From contig VWPU01013673.1 of assembly GCA_013398955.1 (NCBI GenBank), forward strand, positions 1 to 64,000: 64,000 nucleotides of DNA. Direction: 5' to 3'. Position 1 is the stretch's first letter, and each line of letters opens with the position of its first letter. Below the pieces are notes generated by a model, which worked only from the letters and a program-made list of their open reading frames with translations, searched no databases and was not told the DNA's origin. Positions 49,701 to 62,130 of this stretch are shown here, piece after piece. The stretch is from Callaeas wilsoni (taxonomy: Eukaryota; Chordata; Aves; Passeriformes; Callaeidae). Made by a program: the position numbers and the translations under genes.

Positions 49701-50716
49701 TGAACAGCTTGCTGTTCAGGATGAGGTCATGCTGTATTACTCATATACGTATTTTTTAAGGAATCATACTCCCATCATGGATCTTTTCTATGTAGAGAAG
49801 ATGCAAAACATTGGCTTAGGAAGGTAAATCTTTAGTATTTCCTTTTCATGTTCAAAAGCACAGAACTTTGCAACTAGAATTTGGGTCTCTGTTCCTGCAT
49901 AAACTCTGCATATATAGGGAGGAGCACCCTGTGACACTAGCAAAAATTACAGCAGTAAGCTCAGACTAAATCCATTTTAAAAGTGAACACATTCTTACTT
50001 AAGAGTGTTTAGTATCTGGGATTTTCATTATTGAGGGTAGAGATATTTTAAGGGAGTTTTTTGTACTCCAGTTTGAATTTGTTCAAAGCCAGAGATTTAG
50101 GTTATGTTCATGCTGTGAAAATGTTGCATTTCAATCATGCGTTTTCAGAAAGAAGTACAAAAATTATTCTTGAAGTTTTTAGAACTCTCAGTTGGCTTTA
50201 CTGAACCAGCCCATTTAAATAAAATATAAGGGGGACATAGTGTTCCTATTTGTGAGTTTGTGGTTCAGTAGTAGCTCTGGTGTAAATTTTTGAGGGAAGT
50301 GAAATGCTGGGAGAACACTGGCTCCACCTGAGCACATTCCATGTTGTGACAGGCTGTGTCACCTATTAGCATTTTTTGATTCCTCTTTCCCCTACTCCAT
50401 CAGCATTCAGCCTCAATGAGAGTAGTAGAATATGAATTCCAGCCCTGAGCAGGCTCTTTGAAGGCACATTGATGAAATAACAGTAATGCTGAACTAAATA
50501 CCACAGTAGTGACAGTCTATGCTTAGTTAAACTTCCTGGAGTCAGGGAAAATATACCCTAACAGAGGGTTTGGTCAGAGGAGCAGAGTGATATAGTCAAT
50601 ATTTTTTAAGTTACTCTTACCTTTCACAGTGACTAAAGATGCCTTAGATTATGCACACTAGAAAAACAGCATTTTTAAAAAAAAATGATATATTTTTCTT
50701 CACCTGTTTCTGATAT

Positions 50717-50799
50717 TCCCTTTCCCTTTCCCTTTCCCTTTCCCTTCCCTCTTTCTCTTTCTTTCTCTTTCTTTCTCTTTCTTTCTCTTTCTTTCTCTT

Positions 50800-50830
<31 letters not shown>

Positions 50831-50919
50831 TTCTCTTTCTCTTTCTCTTTCTCTTTCTCTTTCTCTTTCTCTTTCTCTTTCTCTTTCTCTTTCTCTCTTT
50901 TTTTCTTTCTTTCTTTCTT
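50717..50919. repeat. About 200-bp polypyrimidine tract (CCCTTT, TTTC, CTCTTT)
   Basis: An almost pure pyrimidine run on the + strand. (CCCTTT)n comes first, then (CTTTCTTT)-type units, then a long (CTCTTT)n section and finally (TTTC)n. The mirror repeat symmetry could form intramolecular triplex DNA. It lies deep inside the last intron. The Ser/Phe/Leu and Lys/Glu open frames over it are artefacts. Confidence 0.97.
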
Positions 50920-52190
50920 GCTTAATTCATAGCTGGTCCGTCCTTGTTTATCATGCACTGACAGAAAGGTGTGAAATCAGGCTGGAAAATGTTTTTCCTC
51001 AATTATTAGGGTTATTCACTACTGGCAGGAGCTAATAAAGGAAGTGGTAGATTTGATGTCTCTTGAGGGCTGCAAAACAGAGTTGCTGTTCTAGACGAGA
51101 TGCTATAGGCAAAGTTACTGATCTCAGCACACAGGTGTACAGCAAAATGCTTTTTAAATACAGAGACAGTCAGAGATAGACCTAACAGTCTCCTCCTTTT
51201 AACCTATTTGTGTATGCTACAGTGGATTATTAGCATTTTTTAGATTTTTTTTGTTGTAATTTTAAAAAATAAGTGAAATTCATTAGCTGGGAAAACTTAT
51301 AAAGTGAAAGTGAAATCTAGAAATCAAAATCCTACAAAGAGACTGGGCAAGGTGAAAGTATCTATTTGGGGTGGCCTCCTTATTTTGCCCCCTCACCTTC
51401 CTGAAACACTCTGCAGCCTTGTGCTGGTGCATCATAAGCCAAAGTATGGTATGTTTAGACATCTCCAAGTTAAACTAGAGATCAGCCACTGTGCAAATAT
51501 GTAAAAAATAATAAAAAATAATGATAAAAAATACATAGCTGCTTTCTCTTATTTTATTCCACAAAAGAAACCAATCAAAATCTGGAAAAGGATTAGATGT
51601 TCATCAGCTAATGGCCTATGTTTATAGTGTGAGAAAGGATTTCTGTTTTTCATCTTTACCTAATTTTCCCCAGGTGTATAGAAATTATGTTTTCAGATGC
51701 CTTTCTTTTCCATCCTCAGTAAGACTACACAAGCAATGAATAACCCAGAAATTCTGCATATATTGGGTCCATACCATTTGCCTCATGCTGAAATTTTACA
51801 GAATTATGTGGGAGCACCCTTATGTAGGCACAAAGGAGTCTACTGGTGCCAAAGTGCTTTTTGCAGAGGGCAGCACAGGCTGGGAAGCTATGCGATGAAG
51901 ATTACACTCTTCCACCTCTGCACAGAGACTGCTGATGCTCTCAGAAAGCTCTGCCTAGGTGAAAGAGCACCACATCTTCTGCTTCCCAGAAACTGATGTA
52001 TAGTTTGAGAGGGAGAATCTAGGCACTTTTCCCTCTTAAAATAGAGAGGATGCCATTGCAAGTATCCCTATCAGTGTTTTGTTCTTTATATGGGACTGGT
52101 GTTCAGGTAACTAGCAGACCTTGGATTCATGGTGACATAGTGCTGGGATTCCTGAACACACTATAGAAAAAAAAAGTCAATATGTTTTCA

Positions 52191-52398
52191 GAGAATCATA
52201 GTATTAGAATAGTTTAGGTTGAAAGGGACATAAAGGATATATAAAAGCCATCTATTCCAAAGCCCCTTGCAATGTACAGGGACATCTTCAACTAAGTCAG
52301 GTTGCTCAGAGCCTCATCCAACCTGATCTTGAAGGCTTCCAGGGATGGGGCATCTACTGCCTCTCTGGGCAACCTGCTGTAGTGTCTCACCAGTGTCT
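52191..52398 (-). mobile_element. CR1 LINE 3' fragment, antisense
   Basis: In the + orientation it starts GAGAATCATAGTATTAGAAT and continues GGTTGAAAGGGACATAAAGG, TGCAATGTACAGGGACATCT, CAGGTTGCTCAGAGCCTCAT and CTGCCTCTCTGGGCAACCTG. This is the usual antisense CR1 3' region. The 5' end is truncated near 52398. Confidence 0.93.
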
Positions 52399-55300
52399 CA
52401 GTGTTTCATTGTATCCTGATAATTATTTAAATGGCTCAAAGAGCAACAGATTAGGGATGTCACTAATATTTTCCATGTTTGAGAAAAAATACTGATGAGG
52501 GAAGCCAACCTTTTAATTTTTCCCTCGTAATAAATTAGGTAGTAAATAAAAAAAGAGAAATTTTGCAATTTTAGATAGACTTAAACCATTTCAGATTACT
52601 CAATCTAAGAAGACTGAAGCTAGCTGCAGCCTTTTGTATAGTTTAGGCTGGTTTAAACCCACTCGTATTTATACAGTAGGATGTTTAGCATCAGAATGAA
52701 TCTGACATTTGGAGACCTGGTTCCTGATGGGTGAATTAAGGAGGCAAATTCCTTTTTCTAGGTGTTTCTTTTTGCAGGCATAAATTTTGTGGTTGGACAG
52801 AAGCTTTCGAAAATGTAATTAGTTATGCTAGAGAAGAATGGTATATAGTGGTGTTTTTGCAAACTTGAGTATGAAAATGCTTGCATGTGTATTTACAAAG
52901 TCTTACAAGCTCAGTCTGGAAGCAAATGTATTTCAAATTAGATAGTGAATAGTGCTATGGTGCTTTTTAATCAGAAGGTCCATAAGCTCACCTAGCTAAA
53001 GGTAAATGCTACCTGAATTTGCTGTTAGTCCTTGCAATTTCTACAATGGCTCTGAAATGTCTTTTAATTGAAAAGCACAATAACCTATTCAAATTAGTAA
53101 AGATGGAACCTGACAAGTATAGTACTTATTTTCTTTTTAATTTGAATAAAATATTTCCAGGATTTTGTGAGATGATCTGAAATATTTCTTGTCTCATTTT
53201 GCCTCACATTTCTTTTTAAAGCAATAAAATTCCTCGTCCTTTGATGATCTATGCCATAGGTTAGCCATTTATACTTAGAAAATGAGAGCATAATCAAGTG
53301 CTTTTCTTTTACACTTTTAAAGTCCAATCATTATTAAATGTAATAATTAAAAACAGAATGATGCTTTGCTTTCATGAGTTGAACCAATGCTGATCTCAGA
53401 GCTTTACTGGCATGATGTCTGAATATCATAATTCAAAAGCAGAAACATGCTGGCTGAGGAAGAGCAGGAACCCTATGGCACTGACTACATGCAGATTGCT
53501 TCAGGGACCCGACACCAGAGCTGGCCAGATAGAAAGGAGGAAAACAACTTTGTGCTCTCACTTTTCATAATTCATCTCCCTCTGAAGTGGGTACAGAGGA
53601 TTTTCCCATTTGCGTTACCCACAACACGAGCAGGTCTTCTTAGTCTCAGATTAGTGTCAGTTGTGCATCCTAATATTGGGCTTCTCCTCCTCCTATGGGT
53701 AGACAAGTTTTGTGATCCCAGATATCCCTTTTCATGTCTGACTACTGTGTAAAAGCAAGACCAGCACAGAAGCAGCACAGGTGACCACTGCCAATGCCAT
53801 TATTTTCTGTTAAAATTAAATGACCTCTGTGCATTTCCACTTGATGAGACTCCTTTCCTGTCACAGAAACATCTCTTTTGATCCCTAGTAATCACACAGT
53901 ATTCTGGTCTGTACCCAAGCAGGACCAGGATGCAGGCCTGTTTTGAGACGTCAGCTCACTCTGCTCTGGAGACTTGACCACCAGGTAGAATAAAGCAGAA
54001 CTACTTCCAAGCAAACTGGCTGAGGACCTGAAACTTAGTTTTAGCAAATTTATTCACCCTTATACTTAAGCAAAAGACAGCACACACTCACAAGCTTCAT
54101 AGCACACTCTTGGCATTTTGTATTATTTTGGTCTCTTCCTAGCATAGATGTATTATAACATCCTGAGTTTAGATGATATCCAGTGGCAAGAGGAATATAT
54201 ATAATTCCATTGTTTTTGCTGGTGGTTGTAGGAGTGCACCTATCAGACTAAATTACTTATGGTGATTGGGATTTTCTAGCCATAAAATCTAGCAGTAGAA
54301 TGACAGACTGAGCACTTTGCTTTTCTTCTTGCTTGGGTGATATTTTTATACACCCAATTTTACATGCAATATGCAATTTTAAAAAATCTTTACTGTTTTT
54401 TCTTGTAGGTTTTTACCAGGTCTTCTGGTTTTCTACAGGCCCAGATTTTCATAGTAATATTTCACTACCGTTTTCTCCTCCCTATTCTTACTTGACAGAC
54501 AAAAGTCATTGCATTTGCAAATTAGCTTAGTGCAAAATAACACCTAGGGCCTAACCACTCTTTAAGTTGCACTGAAGTCAAAGGACACTGCATGCAAAGT
54601 TCTGCTAGTCCCAGGGCAGCATCTGGGGATAGACTAAACAACAAAAACATATACAGCTCACCACACGCAGGGCATTCTGTGTAAAGCCGGTGCATCAGGG
54701 TTCGCCACCTTCTTTTGTTGTGGTAGGAGCTAATTACACTACCATGAGTTTTGTAAATGAGAGACTATCTCTCTCTTTGTTCTGATGATACACTTCAAAG
54801 TCATGGCCTAGTGCACTGTCTACCTTCAGCAGGGAGGAAGGGTGTGCACTGTGGCTTATTTGTGACAGTACATTTCACTGCTCTTGTGGTTAACCCTACA
54901 GTGACAGGTTTTACATAAAGTTAAGAAACATTAAACCTCTTGATAGGAGCCATAAGGGGAACTTAATCAAATTCAAGTATCTTAGTCTTGTAAAATAACC
55001 TTTTCTCAGCTGGCATTTTGCAGCGAATTCCATGTATGAGGTTGATAATAAACTTTAGAGTATGTTTAGGTAAGCAGAACTGATAATAGAGACATCTTTC
55101 TTGAGCTGAATTAAGATGAACAACAGACACCTGTTCTCTAACATTTTCAAGGAAGAAAAAAGGCAGGTTGTTAAGCTATGTTTTATATTCAGGAAATAGA
55201 AAACAAGTTAAAATGCAGGCTGAAAACAAAACTCAGTGCAAGTTTGCTGCTGGGACAGGGTGGGTAGAGTAATGAAAAAACCTATTTGGCTTGTTAAGAC

Positions 55301-55699
55301 TCATAAGTAAAAAAATTGAAAACCAAAATGAGTGACACCAAGTAATGGCAAATATTCTCAATTTTCTGAAAGTAATCTTTAACAGTATGTATTTATTGTT
55401 AGTTCTTGATTTGAAAGAAGAGGTGGTCTCTAAAACATTTTTCAACATTTCCAGTTTTTCTGTAAATGAGTTCCCGTATGTTCATCCTATTACCAAATAA
55501 AAACAACGAGATCTTCCCTGCATTTGAATTCAAGTTGTAGAAGGATTAATTTTTTTCTTTTTTCATGCTTTTTACATCTGATGCAGGCATGGTGCTTGCT
55601 GTTTACTTTTCAGCATCTGACTCCCCAGAGTCCTAGTAATAATCAAGCTTTTTTTTAAGCACTGTGGGAATTTTGCTTGGACAGCTGTTATTTCTCACC

Positions 55700-55800
55700 C
55701 CTTGCCCCCTGGGAGAAGTTAGTGTCATTATTAATGTAATTTCTAAAGATAGGAAAACTGAGGTAGTGAATTCAACTAGCTTATTTAAGGACTCCAAGGT
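55700..55800 (+). mobile_element. Possible MIR-like ancient SINE remnant
   Basis: TGTCATTATTAATGTAATTT, then AAAGATAGGAAAACTGAGGTA and a stretch like AGCTTATTTAAGGACTCCAAGG, follow the MIR core series (TTATTAT..CCATTTTACAGATAGGAAAACTGAGG). Weak, highly diverged. Confidence 0.4.
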
Positions 55801-56862
55801 AAATCTCACCTTTCCACTTTTCTCTTGACTGAAATCACAATCTGTGAGATTATCTAAACCAAGAACAGCACACCACAGCTCAGCAGCCTTTAGCTCAGCA
55901 GCTTTAGACAAGTTATCAGCACTATAACTTGTTGGTTAATCCAAAGTTTATTGGGAACTTTGTGTGTCCTCACTGGTGTGAGTTTCTGTTAGGGAACACT
56001 GTTTGAATGTTTAACCTCGGGATTGTTGAGTTAGACTAGTCTCAGCATTCTTCAACACCAAAAGCAGCTTGATCCTCCTTCTCCATCTACCACTGCTAAC
56101 TTTTGCAAATAGGGTAAAGGTAAAGCTGCCCACTTAGGCAGAGCATCCTTGTAATGAGGCTACTACTTTGGATGTTTTCACTCAGGATTTTCTTGCAGGT
56201 GGCATTTAGAAATCTTGCTCTTTGGAGAGATATTGGAGAGGTCTTGCTTTTTGGAGAAAAACGTTTTAAGGAAAAATTGAGGAATGAAACATTCATGTCT
56301 CATTACCCCCATAATTCTCATGCAATGTAAACAGATCTAAACTTAAAACTAATTCATTTTTATACCTGTTGGCATATTTGCATTGGTCTTTTGTTTATTT
56401 TTAATAAGCAATGCTTACACAGAACTTGTCATCCACTTCTCCAACTCTATCCCACCTTTAACCCGTTGATCCATTAATGTGAACCTGCAAACAGCAAATT
56501 GCACGTCCCTTATGTGCGATTCTTCTTCTGAGCCTGCAGACCACCATTAGAATAAGCAGGTCAGGGGTATAAATGCAGAAGAAAAAGTTTTGGCATATAG
56601 CTGTAAGGACACAAACAACCAGCTTAATGAGGTTTTGAACAGGGCTTAGCATTGTTCATGTACTCTGAGTTAGATGCATGGGAGAAATACCAACAAAATA
56701 TTGTCAAGAGGTCAAAATAACAAAAAAGACTTTACTGGCAACTTCAGAAAATCAGAGAAATTTGGCAAAAGGTTTAGTACAACATTCAATCATCATAAAA
56801 CACTTCTCAAAGCATTAACTTGGCCCTTCAACTTAGCAAACTCCAAGCCCATTCTATTTTAA

Positions 56863-56867
56863 GTTAC
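56863..56867. repeat. Left target-site duplication GTTAC
   Basis: Exact 5-bp match to 58004-58008; brackets the LTR at TG and CA. Confidence 0.93.
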
Positions 56868-58003
56868 TGTCTTAGTTTGAGAGACAGATGTCTGCTAAGG
56901 AAGGCAGGAGCCTTCCTTGAAATGGAAAATGTGAACCCCTTCCCTCTGAATTGTTATAATTTTGAAATTAAGGGGCTCTCAGGCAAAGATATGAGAATAA
57001 GAATAACAGTTCTTTACTAGTATGTCCAATAAGGCAAAACCAACAACAACTCTGGCATTAACAACAACCAGAACCAGGAACCCAGTAACGGCCTTCTCAG
57101 CTGCAGGCACTTTCCCCTTTGGTGCAGTTATGGTCACAGCCGGCAGGGGCGCTGGTGGCTCCCGGTGGGCAGGGCAGGTGCGATGGTTCCCCCGTGGCTG
57201 CAGGGGGCGCGCCGACATGAGCTCAGGGAGCACGCGGTAATGGCGGCGTGACCGAGATGAGAAGGGATGGAAGAGAGGCCTGCGTCACAAGCCCCCAGGG
57301 ACAGCCAAGCCTGGTGCCCCAGCAGGACTCTCGGAAGCGGCAAGCTGGGACAGCAGGGACGAGCAAAAATCCTGGGGTGGTGGTGGAGATGTATCACACT
57401 CTGGAGCCGTAGTGGGAACCCCTGGGGTGTCTCAGCAGGCAGGAGGTGCGGGGCTGCAGTGAAGCGAGGGCTGAGAGCAGCGCTGAAGAAGCGGTGGGGG
57501 CGGGGCAGTGGCAGCCCGGCTCCAAGGAAGGCAGGGAGAGGCAGGCTCAGGATCTCAGGCACCTGGGCAGATGGTAAGAAGTCCCTCCCTTAGTGAGATG
57601 AGTGTTAATACATTCCCAGTTCAGAGGCTGCTCTTACAAGCAGAGGCTCACCCCACAGTAGAAGAAGTAGGACCGGACTGGACTATGCTGGTAGTCGCGA
57701 ATTCCCTTCTCCAAACGGCGTCTCTGATCATCCTCCTTCCCAAGCTGAGAGAGAGAGAGTGAGAGAGCTAGGGGCTGCCCCCAACCCTGCTTTTCCCAGT
57801 CTCCAATCTCACGGTATCTCTCCCCTACATGGGAAACCTCAGGTAACAAGAGAGGAGCCAGCTGCACCCCTCTCCTGAGCTGATAACTTCTTTTGTCTGT
57901 GTTAAATATCCAGTCATTATGGCCTCTTAGAAACAGTTATGGGGAAAATTCCTTAAGAAGGAAAAAAAAAAACAACAGAAAGAGAACTCCTAAGACCCCT
58001 ACA
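56868..58003 (+). mobile_element. Solo LTR (TGTCTTGGTTT family), 1136 bp, with perfect 5-bp TSD
   Basis: Starts TGTCTTAGTTTGAGAGACAG and ends AAGACCCCTACA, flanked on both sides by GTTAC. The first 150 bases are strongly similar to the LTR at 44202 (AAGGAAGGCAGGAGCCTTCC here, AAGGAAGGCTGGGAACCTTC there). A shared block CACAGCCGGCAGGGGCGCTG also occurs in both. The element is very GC- and CpG-rich between about 57120 and 57560, unlike the AT-rich intron, and is A-rich at its end. The 188-bp length difference between the two copies lies in the middle. No viral genes inside. Confidence 0.93.
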
Positions 58004-58008
58004 GTTAC
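58004..58008. repeat. Right target-site duplication GTTAC
   Basis: Partner of 56863-56867. Confidence 0.93.
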
Positions 58009-59239
58009 CCAAAAATTCCAAGAAGAGAGAATTAGAAGAAGAAAGAGAAAGAGAGAAAATGGAAAAGATAATAAAGAAAATTGAAAAATAATAATAATAA
58101 AGAAAAGAAAATAATAAAGCACACACATAGCTACCAAATTCTGGGTTCCAGTTGTGTTTAGATAGAAATTCTAAGAGGTGGTAGGGTGAAGACATGTTAT
58201 TGCCTCGTGTTCAGCCTTAAATACTCCTTGGCCTTCCTGGGCCATTCCCCTAGATGGGACTTCTGGTCATTTGGCCACTCAGGACCTTGATTGTGAGCTC
58301 CAGAAGTGAGTGTGAAGCATTGCCTCCAGGGATTGGCAGGTTCTTCTAGGCTGGGATACAGGCTCCAGAGGCTAGGGTGTAGAGGTTAGTGCATTGCCTT
58401 GCCAGGGCAAGACTCCACCTGCCCCTTTCCCCACACACATGCACCCCAAAATGTCTCAAGACATCAGTCTTTCCGGTCTCCCACAGCTACCAAGTACAGT
58501 CCCTTCATTATGGCTAGCTAAATGACCTTGCTCAAATTCTTATCGTGTGCCCAGTTTCTTCATTTGTTTGGGAATGATAACATTTAATCCCCTTTAAACA
58601 TATGTCCCTACACAGGGATCTGTTAACTGTTTGATTAGAAAAATAGCAGTAGGGAGGATTCACCTTCAAAAGAGGGGCGCAGTCAACCTAACAGTGTTCC
58701 TTTTTCGCAAAAACACACTGTAGATTTGTTGCCAGTCAGGCCTTGCTTCCAATAGCAACGCTCATTGTGACAATATCATGTTAAATTATAGGAAGGTGCC
58801 TTCTGTCTGTCACTTCCAGAAATGACTGGCCTGTGTTTTATCTCTCTCTTTGTTAGAGACCTTCTACCTCAGTATATGTTTTGGCACCAATCGGGTTAGG
58901 GACAGACTAGAGGTTTTTTTCATTTGGCTATTTTAACACTGGTAACTTCCTACCCATGCCCTGTTACTGTGGCTTATACAGCAATCTATTTGCTCTGGTA
59001 TGGTTTGCAAATCAGCCCTTTCTGTACAGTTATTTACAGTATGTGCTGAGGAGTAGGTTGTACAATGTTTTAAATGCATATAGTCCAGTGCTGATGACAT
59101 CATTTGTTCACAGCCATTATTGTGTTGTTTCTCTATGCTCTATAGAGAAGATCTTGTTTTATATAGATCTTGTTTTGGGGGAGTTGGTTTTGCTGGAAGC
59201 AACCACTAACATGTAGTTAAGAAACAGTCTGCTGTTAAC

Positions 59240-59240
59240 A

Positions 59241-59279
<39 letters not shown>
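59240..59279. repeat. (CA)n microsatellite
   Basis: About eighteen CA units preceded by CGCG. Likely polymorphic. Confidence 0.97.
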
Positions 59280-59282
<3 letters not shown>

Positions 59283-60159
59283 TTTCTAATTGAGTAAATG
59301 TTATCATCTTGGGGCTTTTTTTGCAAATTGCACTCAGCATCTTGAATTTAAAGGGGAAGCTTTATCACATTGTGTTTAATATCACTTTTAAAGGAGTGAG
59401 GCTGACCAAAAAAGGCATATGTGTGTATGATCCCATCCATCTCCTTGCCAGTGGGTTGTTCAGTCTGCCTCACTACTGTATTTTGAATCTGTTCCTTGTC
59501 AATTTTAAGTGTGAGAGAGGAAGAATCACCCAGGAAGTCACACAGCTGGTCAAGTTTTGTGAGGTGAGGTAGCTGCATACAGGAGAGAGCCCTGACAGTG
59601 TTCCTACCTTGACTTGACCACTGGTGTAACCAGAGTCTACTGGCAACTCAACAACATATCACAGCACCATAGGGAGCCCAGAGGCCATGGGCACATCTGC
59701 TGCCTCTTGGAATGGCTCCTTCTTCTCAGTGCAAAGAAGTTGAACTAAACATTTCTCAAAGGAACCTGAACTAAGTGTGATGAGAAAGCACAGTAGGGGT
59801 ATTGATACACCCAGGTTATTATTATTTGCAATAACTGAGTGACCATATTTTCGCTTCTGCGGCTTGGAAACATTTGGAGGTCTACTTCTGTCAGGGTCAT
59901 GGAAGTGCACATAGGCCTCAGTGTCTGGGACCAGCCTTACGGAAGACCCCCACCATCTTCTGCCAAGAATCCAGGACTGATCCCAGCTCAGCCTGGGTCT
60001 TTCAGTCCCTGACTGAGCCCTGATGTAGGTGTGCCCATCTCTGTCCCTGTCTCCTGGGTGGGCCTGGGACCTGCACTGCAGAGGGCTGTTCTCCAGGATG
60101 GAGCCCTCAGACCTGGATCTTAGCTTGTCATACAGAATTCTAGGAGTAACATGCTCTGT

Positions 60160-60299
60160 TCTATTTCTATTTCTACTTCTATTTCTATTTCTATTTCTAT
60201 TTCTATTTCTATTTCTATTTCTATTTCTATTTCTATTTCTATTTCTATTTCTATTTCTATTTCTATTTCTATTTCTATTTCTATTTCTATTTCTATTTC
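60160..60299. repeat. (TTTCTA)n hexanucleotide minisatellite, about 140 bp
   Basis: About 23 units of CTATTT/TTTCTA, nearly perfect, with one early variant (CTACTT near 60175). On the + strand it gives an artefactual Phe-Leu or Ile-Ser repeat frame. It is pyrimidine-rich with regularly spaced A. Confidence 0.97.
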
Positions 60300-61939
60300 A
60301 TTCTATGTCTTCTTCTATTCCCTGCGCACTAGGACTTAAATGGTGAAAAGCAATTTCATTTGCCTGAAATGCCATGGGTTTTTCAGCACCAAAAATGCTT
60401 TCGAGGACATGTAACACAAAGGCTACAACTAGAGTCAGGATTTTATTTTTGGGTTTATTTATCGTTATTTTTCTGAAATAATTTCAGACCCCCTGCTCAC
60501 AAGTGTTAGCACAATGCCCATGTGTAGCCAGAAGCTGGGTGATGCATCTCAGTTTAGTTTGAAAAAACATCCTTTGCAGTCTGTCAGTCTAACAGAGCTA
60601 CAAAAAGCAGCAGAAGGAACACAGGCCAAACAAACTCTATATCCTGAAGAGAATGTGAATAATTAGGTTCAGTAACAATTACACAAAGGAAGAAAATAGA
60701 AGAATGGATGTGGGGCACAACAGGCTATCTTCATGGTGCATGAGCATCAGGCAGCAACCTGGCCAAAAGGGACTGGAGGAGCCTGACCAGTGGTCAGGTT
60801 TGATACTGCAGAGGAAGGCAAAAAACCCCCAGGGATGAATGCAAATCTGCCCTGAGGAAAAATTGCTTCCTGACCCCAGCATTAGAGATTGACCATTCTC
60901 TGAGCATGTGAGAAAAATCCACTTCCACATCATCCCACACGTTGGTCAAACATCCCAGATGATGTCCAAACCCTATTCTCCCTCAGTCTGGAGCTATCTT
61001 AGGAGCCACATGCCCTTGTGTGGGAAGAATTCTTCCCATGCCTGGCAGGACATCAATGGGTGCTCCAAAGCACTTGGAACACTGGTAACATTTCTGCATC
61101 CCATTTCTTACAGCTTCTGCTCCTGGCTCCACAGGAGATGACGGTGGAGAGCTCACTAGTGTCATAGTGACTGACCAAGAAGTAGCTATCTTTGAACTTT
61201 CCTTGAGGTGTCTCGTTGGATGAAAATGAATTTTGTATAACCAGAGATTTTCTTAACACTGTTAGGAGACTGAGTCTCTCCAAGTTTAGACCATTTCTTC
61301 AATCACTCTAATGAAACACAGTCTTGGTTCTCCTGGTCCTCTGTCCTGCAGATCTTTCTGATAATTACAGCAGAAAACCTCCTTTCTTGACAAAGGCTGC
61401 AAAAGGGAGAAAGATGATTTTTCCCAGCAGATTAGGCTAATTTTTCATGTGCAGTTTTCTACTAAGGATCAGCTCTGACATTCATTCTTTCATCTGTTAT
61501 GCAAATCAAGGCATGATGTAGACATAGGCCCAAGTGTTTATATCCATTGGCATGTCTCCAAGAATCAAGGAAAGAGTTGTACCAAAGAAGGGTTAAGAGG
61601 AAATACTGTATGCATGCTACCCTATTCAAATCTGAGGTTTGATCTTATAAGATGATGGGTTGCACATTCCACCGGTCAGAGCAAACAGAGTGGCTAATGC
61701 ACTCAGTCTCCTTGCTGAGTTAGTGTCTGGACAACACACAATCTATCTGCATGATGCTACCTGTGTAACTATTGTAGTCTACACTGGCACTACCAACATT
61801 ATGCTACTAAATATGTTTTCTCTGCTTTCATTGCCTTGATGATAGACATGATCTTAAAAAAGAATTATTTTCCCTAAATTAAAAGAAATTTTTTAAAAAA
61901 GAAAAAAAATACTTACATCACTCCATGCATGAAGAACCT

Positions 61940-62130
61940 GAGAATCATAACCTATTGAAGCCCCTTACAAAAACCCTGTGAGGTAAGTATTGTAATTTTT
62001 ATTCCCATTTTACATGCAGAGAAACTGGAGTGAAAGTTATAGTCCAGGTAGCATGAGAAGTCAGTGAGAAATCTGGGAACAGAATTCCAGAGTCCTGACA
62101 GAGTCTTTTGCCCATCACTGTGATGCACTA
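61940..62130 (+). mobile_element. MIR-like ancient SINE remnant
   Basis: The order ACAAAAACCCTGTGAGGTAAG, TTTTTATTCCCATTTTACATG, CAGAGAAACTGGAGTGAAAG, AATCTGGGAACAGAATTCCAGAG and GACAGAGTCTTTTGCCCATCA follows the MIR core and 3' half. MIR spread before the split of mammals and reptiles and is a minor old component of bird genomes. Divergence is high but the collinear match over about 150 bases is convincing. Confidence 0.72.

Noticed and set aside
50644..51035. Lys/Glu repeat frame (minus) and Ser/Leu/Phe repeat frame (plus)
   Set aside because: Translations of the polypyrimidine simple repeat.
57134..57562. 142-codon minus-strand open frame rich in Pro, Leu and Ala
   Set aside because: It falls in the CpG-rich core of the second solo LTR; few stops are expected in such GC-rich DNA.
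59480..59560. Possible third MIR-like fragment (GGAAGTCACACAGCTGGTCAAG)
   Set aside because: Only about 25 bases resemble the MIR core; too short to support.
60029..60346. Phe-Leu and Ile-Ser repeat frames
   Set aside because: Translations of the TTTCTA hexamer array.
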